From Gammaproteobacteria bacterium (lineage in GTDB: Bacteria; Pseudomonadota; Gammaproteobacteria; Pseudomonadales; Halieaceae): a stretch of 64,000 bases of DNA. Where the stretch lies: assembly GCA_030428835.1 (NCBI GenBank), contig JAUIEP010000009.1, positions 1 to 64,000 on the forward strand, read 5' to 3'. How positions within the stretch are numbered: position 1 is the first letter of the stretch; each line of letters opens with the position of its first letter. The notes under the pieces are model-generated. The model was given only the letters and a program-made list of their open reading frames with translations, was not told where the DNA came from and did not search any database. The translations under genes and the position numbers were made by a program. Below are positions 49,387-59,275 of the stretch, one piece after another.

Positions 49387-51123
49387 TCAGTATTCGGACG
49401 CGGTCAGGTCCAGTTCCGCCGCGGGCACGGTCTGGGCGTCCTCTTCCTGCTGATCGAGGGTGACACGGAGGACTTCCTCGAGCGAGGTAACTCCCGCGGC
49501 TACCTTGCGCAGGCCATCCTCGAACAGGGTGAACATACCGTTGCGTCGCGCACTCGCGTGCAGGGTGGTCGCATCGGCCCCATCGAGGATCGCCTCGTGC
49601 ATGCGCTTGTCGAGCACAAACAACTCGTGGATCCCCGTGCGACCGGCGTAACCGGTGTGCTTGCAGGCCTCGCAGCCAACCGACTCGTAGATCTGCGCGT
49701 TCTGTGGATCGAGGAAACGCCCGAGGCCGTGACCCTCCATGACATCCTCACCCGGATGGACAGGTTGCTTGCATTCCGGGCACAGCTTGCGCACGAGGCG
49801 CTGTGCCAGCACGCCGTTTACGGACGAGGTGATCAGGTAGCGCTCGATCCCCATGTCCTCCAGGCGGGTGATCGCGGCTGCCGCGGTATTGGTGTGCAGG
49901 GTAGACAACACCAGGTGGCCGGTCAGCGCTGACTGCACACCGATCTGCGCGGTTTCGCCGTCGCGCATCTCGCCGATCATGATGATGTCGGGGTCCTGGC
50001 GCAGGATGGAACGCAGCGCCATGGCGAAGTCCAGGTCGATCTGGGGCTTCACCTGGATCTGGTTGATGCCCCGCAGCTGGTACTCCACCGGGTCCTCCAC
50101 GGTGATGATCTTGAGACTCTCCGCGTCCATCGAGGACAGGGAGGCGTACAGGGTGGTGGTCTTCCCGGAACCCGTGGGACCGGTGAGCAAGAGCACGCCG
50201 TGCGGGCGGTCAAGCAACTCGCGGTAGCGCGTCAGGGTCTCGTCGTCAAAGCCCATGTCCGTGAGGCTGAAACGAATGCTCTGGCGATCGAGCACACGCA
50301 TCACGATACTCTCACCGTGGACCGTCGGGATGGTGGACACCCGCAGGTCCAGCTCGTGCCCCTTCACCCGGAGCATGATGCGACCGTCCTGGGGCAGGCG
50401 TTGCTCCGCGATATTGAGGTTGGCCAGCAGCTTGATGCGCGACGCGATGGCGGGCGCGTGACTGGCCTGTGGTGGATCCTTGGCTTCCTGTATGACCCCG
50501 TCGATCCGATAGCGCAGGTGCAGGCCGTCGTCGAAGGGCTCGATATGGATATCGGAGGCGCCGAGATCGACGGCGCGATGGATAATCTGGTTGACCAGGC
50601 GGATGATCGGGGCCTCGCTCGCGAGGTCCTTGAGGTGTTCGATAAACTCCTGGTCATCGGAGTAGACATCGTACCCCGCGCCCTCTTCGGCCTCGTCCTC
50701 GGCGCTTTCACTGGAATGTTTCTGCAGGGCGGCGAGTACGTCTGACTCCAGCCCGAGACTGAGCTCAACGGGGCGATCCAGCGCCAGGGCCAGAGCCTTG
50801 CGCAGGAACACGTCCTGCGGCACGACTGCCGCGAAATGGGCGCGCGCCTTGTCCAGCTGAATGGGTACGACGAGATTGCTGAGCATGAAATCCAGCGACA
50901 ACCCGGGGACGCTGATGGGCTCCTCCGGGTAGGCGGCGGCTTCCAGCAGGGGCAGGTTGTGGATCTGGGAAAGCGCCTGGGAGAGATCCAGCTCGGAGAC
51001 CAGGCCAAGGCGAACGAGGGTCTGGCCGAACAGGCCACCCATCTCCGCCCGCGCCACCAGCGCGCGCTCGACGTCGCGATGGGTGATCTTCCCGGCGTCA
51101 ATCAGATACTGACCAAGTTCCAT
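49387..51123 (-). CDS. gspE: Type II secretion ATPase GspE
   Basis: N-terminal MshEN/T2SSE_N-like domain, GPTGSGKTTTLYASL Walker A, Asp/His boxes, Zn-binding CPEC...CEAC; ATG at 51123. Confidence 0.93.
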   Translation of the reverse strand: MELGQYLIDAGKITHRDVERALVARAEMGGLFGQTLVRLGLVSELDLSQALSQIHNLPLLEAAAYPEEPISVPGLSLDFMLSNLVVPIQLDKARAHFAAVVPQDVFLRKALALALDRPVELSLGLESDVLAALQKHSSESAEDEAEEGAGYDVYSDDQEFIEHLKDLASEAPIIRLVNQIIHRAVDLGASDIHIEPFDDGLHLRYRIDGVIQEAKDPPQASHAPAIASRIKLLANLNIAEQRLPQDGRIMLRVKGHELDLRVSTIPTVHGESIVMRVLDRQSIRFSLTDMGFDDETLTRYRELLDRPHGVLLLTGPTGSGKTTTLYASLSSMDAESLKIITVEDPVEYQLRGINQIQVKPQIDLDFAMALRSILRQDPDIIMIGEMRDGETAQIGVQSALTGHLVLSTLHTNTAAAAITRLEDMGIERYLITSSVNGVLAQRLVRKLCPECKQPVHPGEDVMEGHGLGRFLDPQNAQIYESVGCEACKHTGYAGRTGIHELFVLDKRMHEAILDGADATTLHASARRNGMFTLFEDGLRKVAAGVTSLEEVLRVTLDQQEEDAQTVPAAELDLTASEY

Positions 51124-51227
51124 AAATCGTTCGTCCCCCGGGGACTCCTGGCGGCGGCTGCAGCGCCGGGACACCCGGGCGTTAGTTTACCATCTTTAGC
51201 CGTAGCGAAGCTGCACCCGGCGGCCTG

Positions 51228-51872
51228 TCACGGCTTGACGAGGAACCCCGAGGGGGCGAACGTGAAGCCGAACTTGGCTTCCCGATCCTCGTCGCGAACA
51301 TAATCGGCGGGGTAGCGCTCGAAGTAGGCTTCCAGCGCCTCTGTCGGCCCCTCACCCCAGCCGGGCAGCACCGGGTGCCCGTTGATGTTGCCGTCCTCGA
51401 CCACCACGTAATCGCCCGATTCCACCACCCTGCGGAGCTGCTCCAGTTCCGCCAGCACATGGTCCCTGGAGTGGTCGCTGTCCAGGATGAAGAATACCCT
51501 GCCGGGGTTCTGACCACGCATCTGCCGGATAATTTCGAGGACTTCCGGCGAAGTTGAGGAATTTGTCACAAGCCGGATCGCGGGATCCTCATGCACCCTC
51601 GGAAACACCTCGTGATGATGGATATCGACGGACAGGACCTTGAGGTCAGGGTTAATAGCGCGACCAATAACGCTGAAGTAGAGCGCGGAGCCGCCAAACC
51701 GCGTCCCGAACTCGATGACCAGGGACGGCCGCAGTTCCGACAGGATCTCCTGGTAGTTCCACATGTCCGACACGGACTTGTTGGTGGTCACCCCGAGGAA
51801 ACTGACGCCCTCCCATACCTCGGTATCGTAGTACCATCGGTGGTAGGCCTCGGCCGGGTGACGATCACTCAT
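51228..51872 (-). CDS. Cephalosporin hydroxylase/CmcI-family methyltransferase-like protein
   Basis: YHRWYYDTEVWEGVSFLGV ... LVIEFGTRFGGSALYFS ... FILDSDHSRDHVLAEL ... VVVEDGNINGHPV. Confidence 0.8.
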   Translation of the reverse strand: MSDRHPAEAYHRWYYDTEVWEGVSFLGVTTNKSVSDMWNYQEILSELRPSLVIEFGTRFGGSALYFSVIGRAINPDLKVLSVDIHHHEVFPRVHEDPAIRLVTNSSTSPEVLEIIRQMRGQNPGRVFFILDSDHSRDHVLAELEQLRRVVESGDYVVVEDGNINGHPVLPGWGEGPTEALEAYFERYPADYVRDEDREAKFGFTFAPSGFLVKP

Positions 51873-51884
51873 GGCTGCTCCCGC

Positions 51885-53081
51885 TCACGACAGGTGGCTC
51901 AGGCGCCGCAGGAAACGGTTGATTCCGAGGCGCATACCCATACGACGGTAGAACGTGGACAGTCGCCGGAATACGCGCCACGTGATGGAGTGATGAATGG
52001 CGTCGAGTTCCTGGCGCATCACACTGACGACCTCTTCCTCCTCGCTCCTGAAAGCCAGCGAGCGGGAATGGCGCCGGTACCAGGCCAGGTAGCCGCCCTC
52101 CTGTACCGCGCAGTCGTAGGGGTCGGGAAAGCGCTCCTGCAACTCGATCCGATAACGGTACAGTAACCGCTCCGCGGGCTTCACCCGTTCGCCGTTGCTG
52201 TACAGGTCATAGCGACACGGGAGCGCGCCAAACGTCTTCTGCCCGGCCGCATCACACTGCCTGAGGTACCACTGTCGCAGCTCCTCCAACAACGGGTTGC
52301 CGCCGCCGTACACATCCATCATCACCTTGAGCGCGCCACTGTCGAGGCCGGAGAAATGATAGAAGCACAGCGGCTTGCCGTTGACGCTGATGCCGCTTTC
52401 CAGGCTTCCCGCCAGGTCGCGGTGATTGATGTTCCAGGTGGAGACGTTGAACTGCGGCTCGCGCAGAATGGCGATGTCCGAAAAGAAGGCCGGCGCGAGA
52501 TCGATCCACTTCTGGTCGGTAAACAGCCCCTGGCCCTTGTCGTCATAACAAAAATCCCGCAGGCGTTCGCTCCACCACCGCACGAACCGCCGGCCCTCAA
52601 CGGAGTTACGCACGGCGAGAAATCCGAGATTGAAAACACCGTGCTTGAGACTGCTGACCTCGTGATCGAGGATCGCTGAACGGGTGGCCTCGGGCTCGGT
52701 CTGGTGCGGCGTGAGCACAATGCTGTGTTCATCCAGCAGCTGCCCAATCGAGTCGAGGTCGGAGAAGACGACGATATCGGGGTCCAGGAACACCACTTTT
52801 TCCGCGCCCCGCTGGAACAGGCGCTCGAAGCCCATCCCCTTGACCGCGGTGCACAGCTCGACAACGTTGTGCTGGTAGATCCAGCCCTTGCCCACGGGGG
52901 TCTCGAAATCATCGAGAGTGATCAGGTCATCGAAGGGTTCGTCCTCGAGGGAAAAACCCGCGGGGGGTGCATCGCACAGGACCAGGTGGAAAGTTGCCCC
53001 CGGGACATGGCGTCTCACGGACTCCGCCAGCACCCGCGCCTTGGGGATGTAATTGCTCGTGCTGCTGGTGAAGATGTGCAT
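51885..53081 (-). CDS. Glycosyltransferase (GT-A fold), paralogue B1
   Basis: SNYIPKARVLAESVRRHVPGATFHLVLCD ... KVVFLDPDIVVFSDLD ... NLGFLAVRNSVEGRRFVRWW. Confidence 0.75.
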   Translation of the reverse strand: MHIFTSSTSNYIPKARVLAESVRRHVPGATFHLVLCDAPPAGFSLEDEPFDDLITLDDFETPVGKGWIYQHNVVELCTAVKGMGFERLFQRGAEKVVFLDPDIVVFSDLDSIGQLLDEHSIVLTPHQTEPEATRSAILDHEVSSLKHGVFNLGFLAVRNSVEGRRFVRWWSERLRDFCYDDKGQGLFTDQKWIDLAPAFFSDIAILREPQFNVSTWNINHRDLAGSLESGISVNGKPLCFYHFSGLDSGALKVMMDVYGGGNPLLEELRQWYLRQCDAAGQKTFGALPCRYDLYSNGERVKPAERLLYRYRIELQERFPDPYDCAVQEGGYLAWYRRHSRSLAFRSEEEEVVSVMRQELDAIHHSITWRVFRRLSTFYRRMGMRLGINRFLRRLSHLS

Positions 53082-53164
53082 GCGGGGCCCGACCGTGGAA
53101 CTGAGCGGGAGGATACCAAAACCGCGCCCCCTTTACCGCAGGAATCCCCCGGGGCGGGTGGCTG

Positions 53165-55378
53165 TCAGGCCGCCAGCCGCCGTGCCAGGAAGCGCAGTGG
53201 CCGGATGACCAGCGGCCGCAACCAGCCCGGCAGTCGTGCGGAGACCTCGGCCTTGCCCGCGGAATAGCGCAGGAAGGCGACCAGCACCCGCCTGTAGGAT
53301 ACGTGCCGGCCCACGATGAGCGCCTCGTCCTGTGCCGCCGCGACAGCATAGGGGTTGGTATGGGAGCGACGCGGGAGCCAGTAGCGGGAGAGCGGGATAC
53401 CCTCGCGCGCCGGGCTCAACACGGCGTAGTCATCACACATCGCGCGCGCTGTGCGCGCCGCCGCGCCGGCCAGTGTCGCGCGAACACGCGCCAGTGCCGC
53501 ACGGTCTGCCTGCAGCGCCCGGAGCCGTTCCAGTACCGACTGTGCGTCCGGTTGCACCAACCAACCGGTCTCGCCCTCATCGATACGCTCAACAAAGGCG
53601 CCCACGTTGGTAGCGAGCACAGGCACGGCAGCGGCGCGGAGCTCGCTGAGGGTATAGCTGAACGTTTCCGGCACGACCGACAGCAGCAGCGCGAGGTGCG
53701 GTCGAATGTCGCGCAGGAGGGCACCCAGTTCCGCTGAGTCGTAACTGCGAACCACTGGCACATTCACGGTTTTCTCGAAGCGCGCTCCGCTTTCCCCGGT
53801 ACCCAGGAGGTGCAGCTCGGCAAACCCGACGACCTCGTCGACGATCGCTGCCAGTATTTCGCCGCCCTTCTCGGCGGTCAGGCGACCGAGTACGACGAGC
53901 CGCAAAGGTCCCGCGTCTTCCGCGAACTCAGCGCCGGGCGCGAGTGATGCAATGAGGTCACCGGCGAGGCCATGGGCCACGACGGATATCGGTTTCCCGC
54001 CCAGCTCCGGTGCCAGTACACGATAGCGTTCCACCACGGACGCGCTGGGAGCCGCGAGGGTGATGTGCTCCTGTACCAGGCTAGCCAGGAAGAACTTCCG
54101 CACGCCGAGCCAGTGCGCACTCGATTCGAACTTGAAGTAGTGGTGCTGTGGATTGTCCCGGCCACAGGCCGCCAGGCGCTCGGCCGTGCACCCGGTACAC
54201 GGCGTGTCGAAAGTTGCATACAAGGCGGGGCAAAAGGGAAAGAAGTCGTGCAACACCACGGTCGTGGGTAGCGAGGTATGGAGTATATCGAGGGTATGGC
54301 CGATCACCGAGGAAACCACGATGCTCTCAACCGAGTAAGACTCGACCAGTTCGGCAATGATTGCCCTGTACTCGGGGCAGTTCTGGCGCACAGAGAGAAT
54401 CGGCTGGCTCAGCGTCCAGGAACGTATGGGGGAGTCCATCCCGGCATCCCCATACAATGCGATTGTCTGGCCGAAACCGGTGCGGTCACCGATCGAGCGC
54501 AGCACGAGATGGTTGTTGTGACAATCCGCCGCAATGAAATCGCTCATCCATTGCCCCACTCCCCCGCCCCAGCTATGGCCCACATGCAGCTGGACCGGCC
54601 TGCAATCGCGTACCTGCGGAGGGCGCTCGGCCCGCGCCGAAAGCTCAGTCAGCGGATGCCGCAGCGCAGCCAGCGGAGAGCGCATGCTGTAGGCGTCCCT
54701 GACAGCGAGAGGCAGCGCCTGGATGTCGCCAGCACAAGCGAGGGCGGCGTCATCGATATACACCTGCGTATCGGCGAGCACCTCGATCCGGTCGTTCGCG
54801 AGTCGCTCGAACAGGTGTTCATCCCCGGCGCAGTCCTCGGGCCGCTCCTGCCAATAGCCACCCTGGAACAACAGGCAGCCATGCGGCAACGCGGGCAACG
54901 GGAACGCCCGCCCGTCGGAATACTCGTTGAGCCACTGGTCGATGTCATCCACCGCAAGGCCGGGCGCATGGGTGGTTGAGCTGAACAGCGAGGTCAGGGG
55001 GTGTCGGACCGACACCGGAGCCACAATACCCGCCGCAGGGTTGCGTTGACCCGCGGCTACCAGGCGTGCGTCCCAGTGCTGGGGCACCAGGCACCCGGCC
55101 TGCAGAAACAGCACAGGCTCACCGCTAAACCGGTAGCTGCACGCCACGGTGGACCAGAAGCCGCCTCCGGGAATCGTGGCGGGAAGATCGTACGCGACCG
55201 GTAGTTCGAGGTCGACTAACGCGGCCCGCACCGGGTCGGCGTCGCCGGCGAGCAGGGAGATATCACGACCGAGCGACTGCGCCCGTACGCTGGCCAGCGT
55301 GTTGGGCAGCAACGGCAAAGTGTCCGTGTGCACGATGACCACGATTCGCCAACGGGCACTGAGCAGCGGGCCGCCCAT
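53165..55378 (-). CDS. Two-domain glycosyltransferase: degenerate GT2-like N-domain + GT4
   Basis: VLFLQAGCLVPQHWDARL (GT2-like, no DxD); C-term HSWGGGVGQWMSDF ... LGRLTAEKGGEILA ... PETFSYTLSELRAAAVPVLATNVGAFVERI. Confidence 0.78.
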   Translation of the reverse strand: MGGPLLSARWRIVVIVHTDTLPLLPNTLASVRAQSLGRDISLLAGDADPVRAALVDLELPVAYDLPATIPGGGFWSTVACSYRFSGEPVLFLQAGCLVPQHWDARLVAAGQRNPAAGIVAPVSVRHPLTSLFSSTTHAPGLAVDDIDQWLNEYSDGRAFPLPALPHGCLLFQGGYWQERPEDCAGDEHLFERLANDRIEVLADTQVYIDDAALACAGDIQALPLAVRDAYSMRSPLAALRHPLTELSARAERPPQVRDCRPVQLHVGHSWGGGVGQWMSDFIAADCHNNHLVLRSIGDRTGFGQTIALYGDAGMDSPIRSWTLSQPILSVRQNCPEYRAIIAELVESYSVESIVVSSVIGHTLDILHTSLPTTVVLHDFFPFCPALYATFDTPCTGCTAERLAACGRDNPQHHYFKFESSAHWLGVRKFFLASLVQEHITLAAPSASVVERYRVLAPELGGKPISVVAHGLAGDLIASLAPGAEFAEDAGPLRLVVLGRLTAEKGGEILAAIVDEVVGFAELHLLGTGESGARFEKTVNVPVVRSYDSAELGALLRDIRPHLALLLSVVPETFSYTLSELRAAAVPVLATNVGAFVERIDEGETGWLVQPDAQSVLERLRALQADRAALARVRATLAGAAARTARAMCDDYAVLSPAREGIPLSRYWLPRRSHTNPYAVAAAQDEALIVGRHVSYRRVLVAFLRYSAGKAEVSARLPGWLRPLVIRPLRFLARRLAA

Positions 55379-55410
55379 GTCCGCTTATGACCCGCGTGGC
55401 GCCCGCATAC

Positions 55411-56643
55411 TCACGCCCCCGCCGCCCGGCGGCGCGTGACCCGGGCGAGTACCCGCAAACCTCCCGCCATGCCACGTAGCAGCCAGCGCTTGGGCCGCGT
55501 GTTACCGCGCCCCTGCGCTATCATGCGGTAGAAGTGACGGGAGAGTTCATCAAAGAGCGTCGACAGCGGCAGGCCCGGGGCGATTTTCACGGCATCGCCC
55601 GGGGGGTGTTCGAGAGGATGGGCGTCGTACCACGCCTTGTAACAATGAGGGCCGCTCACCTCGTAGGGGTTCGGGTAGTCGCGTTGCAGGTCCTCCCGCT
55701 GCCGGTAAAGCAGGCGGTAATCGCGTGCAATACGCTCACCATTGCTGAAGAAGTCATAGCGGCAGGGCAAGGAACCTAGCGCCCCTTGTCCGCAGCGTTC
55801 GCACTCCCGGATGTACCACTCGCGAAGCTCCGTGAGCACCGGGCTCTCGGTGCCGTAGATGGCGAGCATCGTCGCCTGGTCGCCGCTGTCAAAACCTGAA
55901 AAATGGTAGAACCCGAGAGGTTCACCGTTAACCAGGATCCCGTCCGCCAGCGAGCCGGTCGCGCGCCTGTTGGTGATGTTCCAGGTGGCGACATTGAACC
56001 CCGGTGCGCGCAACACCCGGACCTCGTCAAAAAAACACGGCGCGAGGTCCACCCACTTCTGGTCCGTAAAAATCCCCATCGGCAGATTATCGTGACAGTA
56101 GCTCGCCAGCCTCCGCGCCCACCACTCGGCGAATCGGCGCCCCTCCGCGGTGTTGCGCACACCGACAAAGCCCAGGTTGTAGACGCCATGCCGCAGGCTT
56201 GAAATCTCGTTGTCCAGTATCCCCCTGTCACTGATTTCCGGGTCCGTCAGGTGGGGCGTCAGCACGACGCTCACCCGGGACAATTGGTCCTGCAGTTCAT
56301 CGAGGCGGCCGAACACGACGATATCCGGATCGAAATAGAAGACCTGGTCCGCGCCGCAATTTTCGAACAGATGCACCAGCGCCGCCCCCTTTACCGCGGT
56401 ACACAGCTCGACGACCGAGTGCTGGAACACCCAGGCAGGGAAGTCACGGGTGACGAGCTGTTCGATCAGGATGAGGTTGTCAAAAGGCTCGGCCGCGAGG
56501 TCAAAGCCCACCGGTGGCACATCCGACAAAACAAGGTGGAACTGTACCTCGGGATCTACCCGCTTCACCGACTCCGCCAGCACCCGCGCCTTGGGCAGGT
56601 AATTGGAGGTGATGCTCGTATAGGCGTGGACTGCTGCAGTCAT
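55411..56643 (-). CDS. Glycosyltransferase (GT-A fold), paralogue B2
   Basis: SNYLPKARVLAESVKRVDPEVQFHLVLSD ... QVFYFDPDIVVFGRLD ... NLGFVGVRNTAEGRRFAEWW; parallels B1 throughout. Confidence 0.75.
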   Translation of the reverse strand: MTAAVHAYTSITSNYLPKARVLAESVKRVDPEVQFHLVLSDVPPVGFDLAAEPFDNLILIEQLVTRDFPAWVFQHSVVELCTAVKGAALVHLFENCGADQVFYFDPDIVVFGRLDELQDQLSRVSVVLTPHLTDPEISDRGILDNEISSLRHGVYNLGFVGVRNTAEGRRFAEWWARRLASYCHDNLPMGIFTDQKWVDLAPCFFDEVRVLRAPGFNVATWNITNRRATGSLADGILVNGEPLGFYHFSGFDSGDQATMLAIYGTESPVLTELREWYIRECERCGQGALGSLPCRYDFFSNGERIARDYRLLYRQREDLQRDYPNPYEVSGPHCYKAWYDAHPLEHPPGDAVKIAPGLPLSTLFDELSRHFYRMIAQGRGNTRPKRWLLRGMAGGLRVLARVTRRRAAGA

Positions 56644-56696
56644 CGTTTGCGTATCGGGTCGGCCGCTGGATCGTCTGGATAGAACAAAACGGCGGG

Positions 56697-57653
56697 TCAG
56701 GTAATCAGGTTCACCGCCTCGACCTTGTCCGGCGAGAGGCGCTCAAATGACTCACCCGGTTGTTCGGGTGGGCCGAACTCACACGCGTTGCAGATCGGCA
56801 TACTGGCGCGATCGGTCTCGAGTCTGCGGATGAAGGCCTTGCGCTCCTCGGAGGCAAACAGTTCGGTGACAGTCTGTGTCTTCAGGTCGCCCAGCACAGC
56901 GGCGCGCGGATGCGCGCAACAGGGCACCACGGTGCCGAATGCGTCCACGTACAGCAGGTTTACCTCGCCATGGTAGCGCTCACTGAAACGGTGCGATGGC
57001 GCGACAAATGTGCACAGGTCGGCAGGGGCCACCACCGCCCTGCCCGTCATGTTCTCACTGGCTTCGGGCAGCACTTTCCAGTCGCGAAATTCCGGTTCCC
57101 AGCCGCGCGGGAGCAGGATGTCGTTCCAGCGCTGAATGGCGTCCTGGTCGTCGATAATCGTGCGGGTGATCAGGCGCAGTTCGGGAGAACAGCGATTGCG
57201 AATCTCGGCGGCACGCTCGAGGAACTCGATCAGCTTACCCCACTTACTGGGGGGCCGGAGCCGCTCGTAGTCCGCCGGTGTGCCGTCGCCATCGCAGCTC
57301 ACCACGAGTTGGGTCAGCACGCCCAGCGAGAGTGCGGACTCGAAATCGTCCCAGTTGCAGTACTGCGCGTTGGTGGATATCTCGACGATCTCAGGCGTCC
57401 AAGGTTGCTCGGCGATTACCCGGAAAATGCCGGTCAGGTCCTCATGCAACAGCGGCTCGCCAAAATTGAAGAGCCGCATAAGCTGCACATACTCCACATC
57501 CACATTGCGCAGGCAACGGCGAAAATCCTCGACCTCGATGCGCCGCACCTTTTCCAACAACGTGGAATTGGGACAGCCGACGCAGCGCAGCTGGCAGCCG
57601 TGCACAATATCCATCTGGAAGGTATGGAGGCTCCTGGCCCTTGTTTCAAACAT
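56697..57653 (-). CDS. Radical SAM protein with SPASM-like C-terminus
   Basis: MDIVHGCQLRCVGCPN (CxxxCxxC) and C-terminal LCTF...VVPCCAHPRAAVLGDL...PICNACEFG. Confidence 0.85.
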   Translation of the reverse strand: MFETRARSLHTFQMDIVHGCQLRCVGCPNSTLLEKVRRIEVEDFRRCLRNVDVEYVQLMRLFNFGEPLLHEDLTGIFRVIAEQPWTPEIVEISTNAQYCNWDDFESALSLGVLTQLVVSCDGDGTPADYERLRPPSKWGKLIEFLERAAEIRNRCSPELRLITRTIIDDQDAIQRWNDILLPRGWEPEFRDWKVLPEASENMTGRAVVAPADLCTFVAPSHRFSERYHGEVNLLYVDAFGTVVPCCAHPRAAVLGDLKTQTVTELFASEERKAFIRRLETDRASMPICNACEFGPPEQPGESFERLSPDKVEAVNLIT

Positions 57654-57704
57654 GGTACGTGGTCATCAAATCCGGTGGGGCGACAGAGAGAGTGCGACTA
57701 TACA

Positions 57705-59102
57705 CTATCGGGCCGGCTTCCTGAGCCTGAGCGTGACGTTGTCGTTCCAGGCCCAGGTGCGACTGACGTCCCAGAGTACGTCGGTACGCGCCTCCAGGCT
57801 CGCGAGCGCGGCTACCTGCCCGGCAGATACCTCCGCGAGGGATTCGCCGAGGTTCGCCAGGGATTTTTCAAGGCGCGTTAAGCGCGCCCTCGACGCCAGG
57901 CCCAGCAAGCCGAGCAGGCGATCCAGCGGGCCGTCCGCGGGAAATTCCTCCAGCGCGCTGACCGAGGCCGTGGGCCGGGTCACGGGCGGCGGGTCTTCAG
58001 CGAAAGACACCACGCGGTGGGGCTGGTCCTCGTAGCTTGAGTATTCCGGCAGGAAACCCGCCGCGGTGGCCATACCCATGACCAGTTCGGGGTGATAAAA
58101 GCGCACATGCTCCGGGTCCCGCCAGAAACCCAGCAACTGGGAACGAATCGATTCCGGGTCGGGAAACACGAGCACGAGAACGCCGCCCGGCTCCAACGCA
58201 TCCAGCGCCAGTTCGAGCAACTTTTGCACCCCCTCGACCGGCAGGTGCTCAATAAAGTGGGAACAGTGGATACCGTCATAGGTTTTGGCTGCGCCAAGAT
58301 GCTCCAGCGCATCCGCGGTCACAACCTGCAGTCCCATGCCCCTGGCGTACTCCGCTATCCGCGCGTCCCGCTCGACGCCCATCGCGGCAATGCCTTCGTC
58401 TGCAAGACAGGCCAGAAAGATACCCACGCCACAGGCAAGGTCCAGCACATTCGAACAACCCTCGAAATGCCGGACGCCGGGCCTCTGCATGCCCACGAGC
58501 AACGGGTGGTCGCGCTGGCAGAATTCGTAGACCGAGTAATCGTAACGGTACTCGGCTGCGGGCGCGTCCAGTAACCCCTGCAGGGGGCCATCGTTCGAAG
58601 GCGCGACTTCGATGCTCGTTGGGTCAAGCAGGGAAGGCGGCCAGAGATCGCGGGTCCGCTCGTCGGTGGCGAGCAGGCGGCTGCAACTGGAAAGAGCGGC
58701 CCGTAGCCACGCCGTGGTCGAGGCATCCAGCGCTTGGAGGGACTCCGCGGGAGGGCCCAGCCGCATCACTACAGGGATACCAAGAAGTGCCGCGACACGT
58801 GGCAGATCGACCGTACAGCCTTCGAAGCTGTCGACATAGAGCACGGCGGGACGCTCGCGGAGCACCGCCTGTGCGACAAAGTGGTTCAGCGCATGTTGGG
58901 AGAAGCCCCCGGAATAGCCACGCGTGGCGTCCAGAACCCGTATGACCTCGCCTCCCTCATGGGCCGAGCTCCGCCATGACGCCGCGCCATTGTCCTCGAG
59001 CGAAGGACCAAAGCAGTAGGACAGGTCGAATGCAGACATACCAGGAGGCAGCTCAACCTGCCTACCCTCTTGCCTCACCACCAGAACCTGCCGCGTCGCC
59101 AT
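57705..59102 (-). CDS. SAM-dependent methyltransferase with extra N-terminal domain
   Basis: NVLDLACGVGIFLACLADEGIAAMGVERD ... IHCSHFIEHLPVEGVQKLLELALDALEPGGVLVLVFPD; about 215-aa N-terminal extension and coiled C-terminus. Confidence 0.8.
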   Translation of the reverse strand: MATRQVLVVRQEGRQVELPPGMSAFDLSYCFGPSLEDNGAASWRSSAHEGGEVIRVLDATRGYSGGFSQHALNHFVAQAVLRERPAVLYVDSFEGCTVDLPRVAALLGIPVVMRLGPPAESLQALDASTTAWLRAALSSCSRLLATDERTRDLWPPSLLDPTSIEVAPSNDGPLQGLLDAPAAEYRYDYSVYEFCQRDHPLLVGMQRPGVRHFEGCSNVLDLACGVGIFLACLADEGIAAMGVERDARIAEYARGMGLQVVTADALEHLGAAKTYDGIHCSHFIEHLPVEGVQKLLELALDALEPGGVLVLVFPDPESIRSQLLGFWRDPEHVRFYHPELVMGMATAAGFLPEYSSYEDQPHRVVSFAEDPPPVTRPTASVSALEEFPADGPLDRLLGLLGLASRARLTRLEKSLANLGESLAEVSAGQVAALASLEARTDVLWDVSRTWAWNDNVTLRLRKPAR

Positions 59103-59187
59103 AGGAAATCAAGCGCCGCCGGGGCGCGCATCCGTAAGTTTTTCGGGGTGAATGATACCCCAATGCCGGGGATTAATGGGTGGAAAG

Positions 59188-59211
59188 GACCCGCCTCGGC
59201 CGAGGCGGGTC
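59188..59211 (-). terminator. Perfect 24-nt palindrome, probable terminator/stem-loop
   Basis: GACCCGCCTCGGCCGAGGCGGGTC, downstream of the parvulin gene on the minus strand. Confidence 0.6.
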
Positions 59212-59275
59212 GTTGCCTCCAGTAAATGCGCAGTACCGGACTGCGCCGGGACAAACTCGCGCAAGCCCGGGTCTG

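Noticed and set aside
51228-51872. CmcI-like protein considered as evidence of a beta-lactam biosynthesis cluster
   Set aside because: No other beta-lactam genes; CmcI-family methyltransferases are common in glycan clusters.
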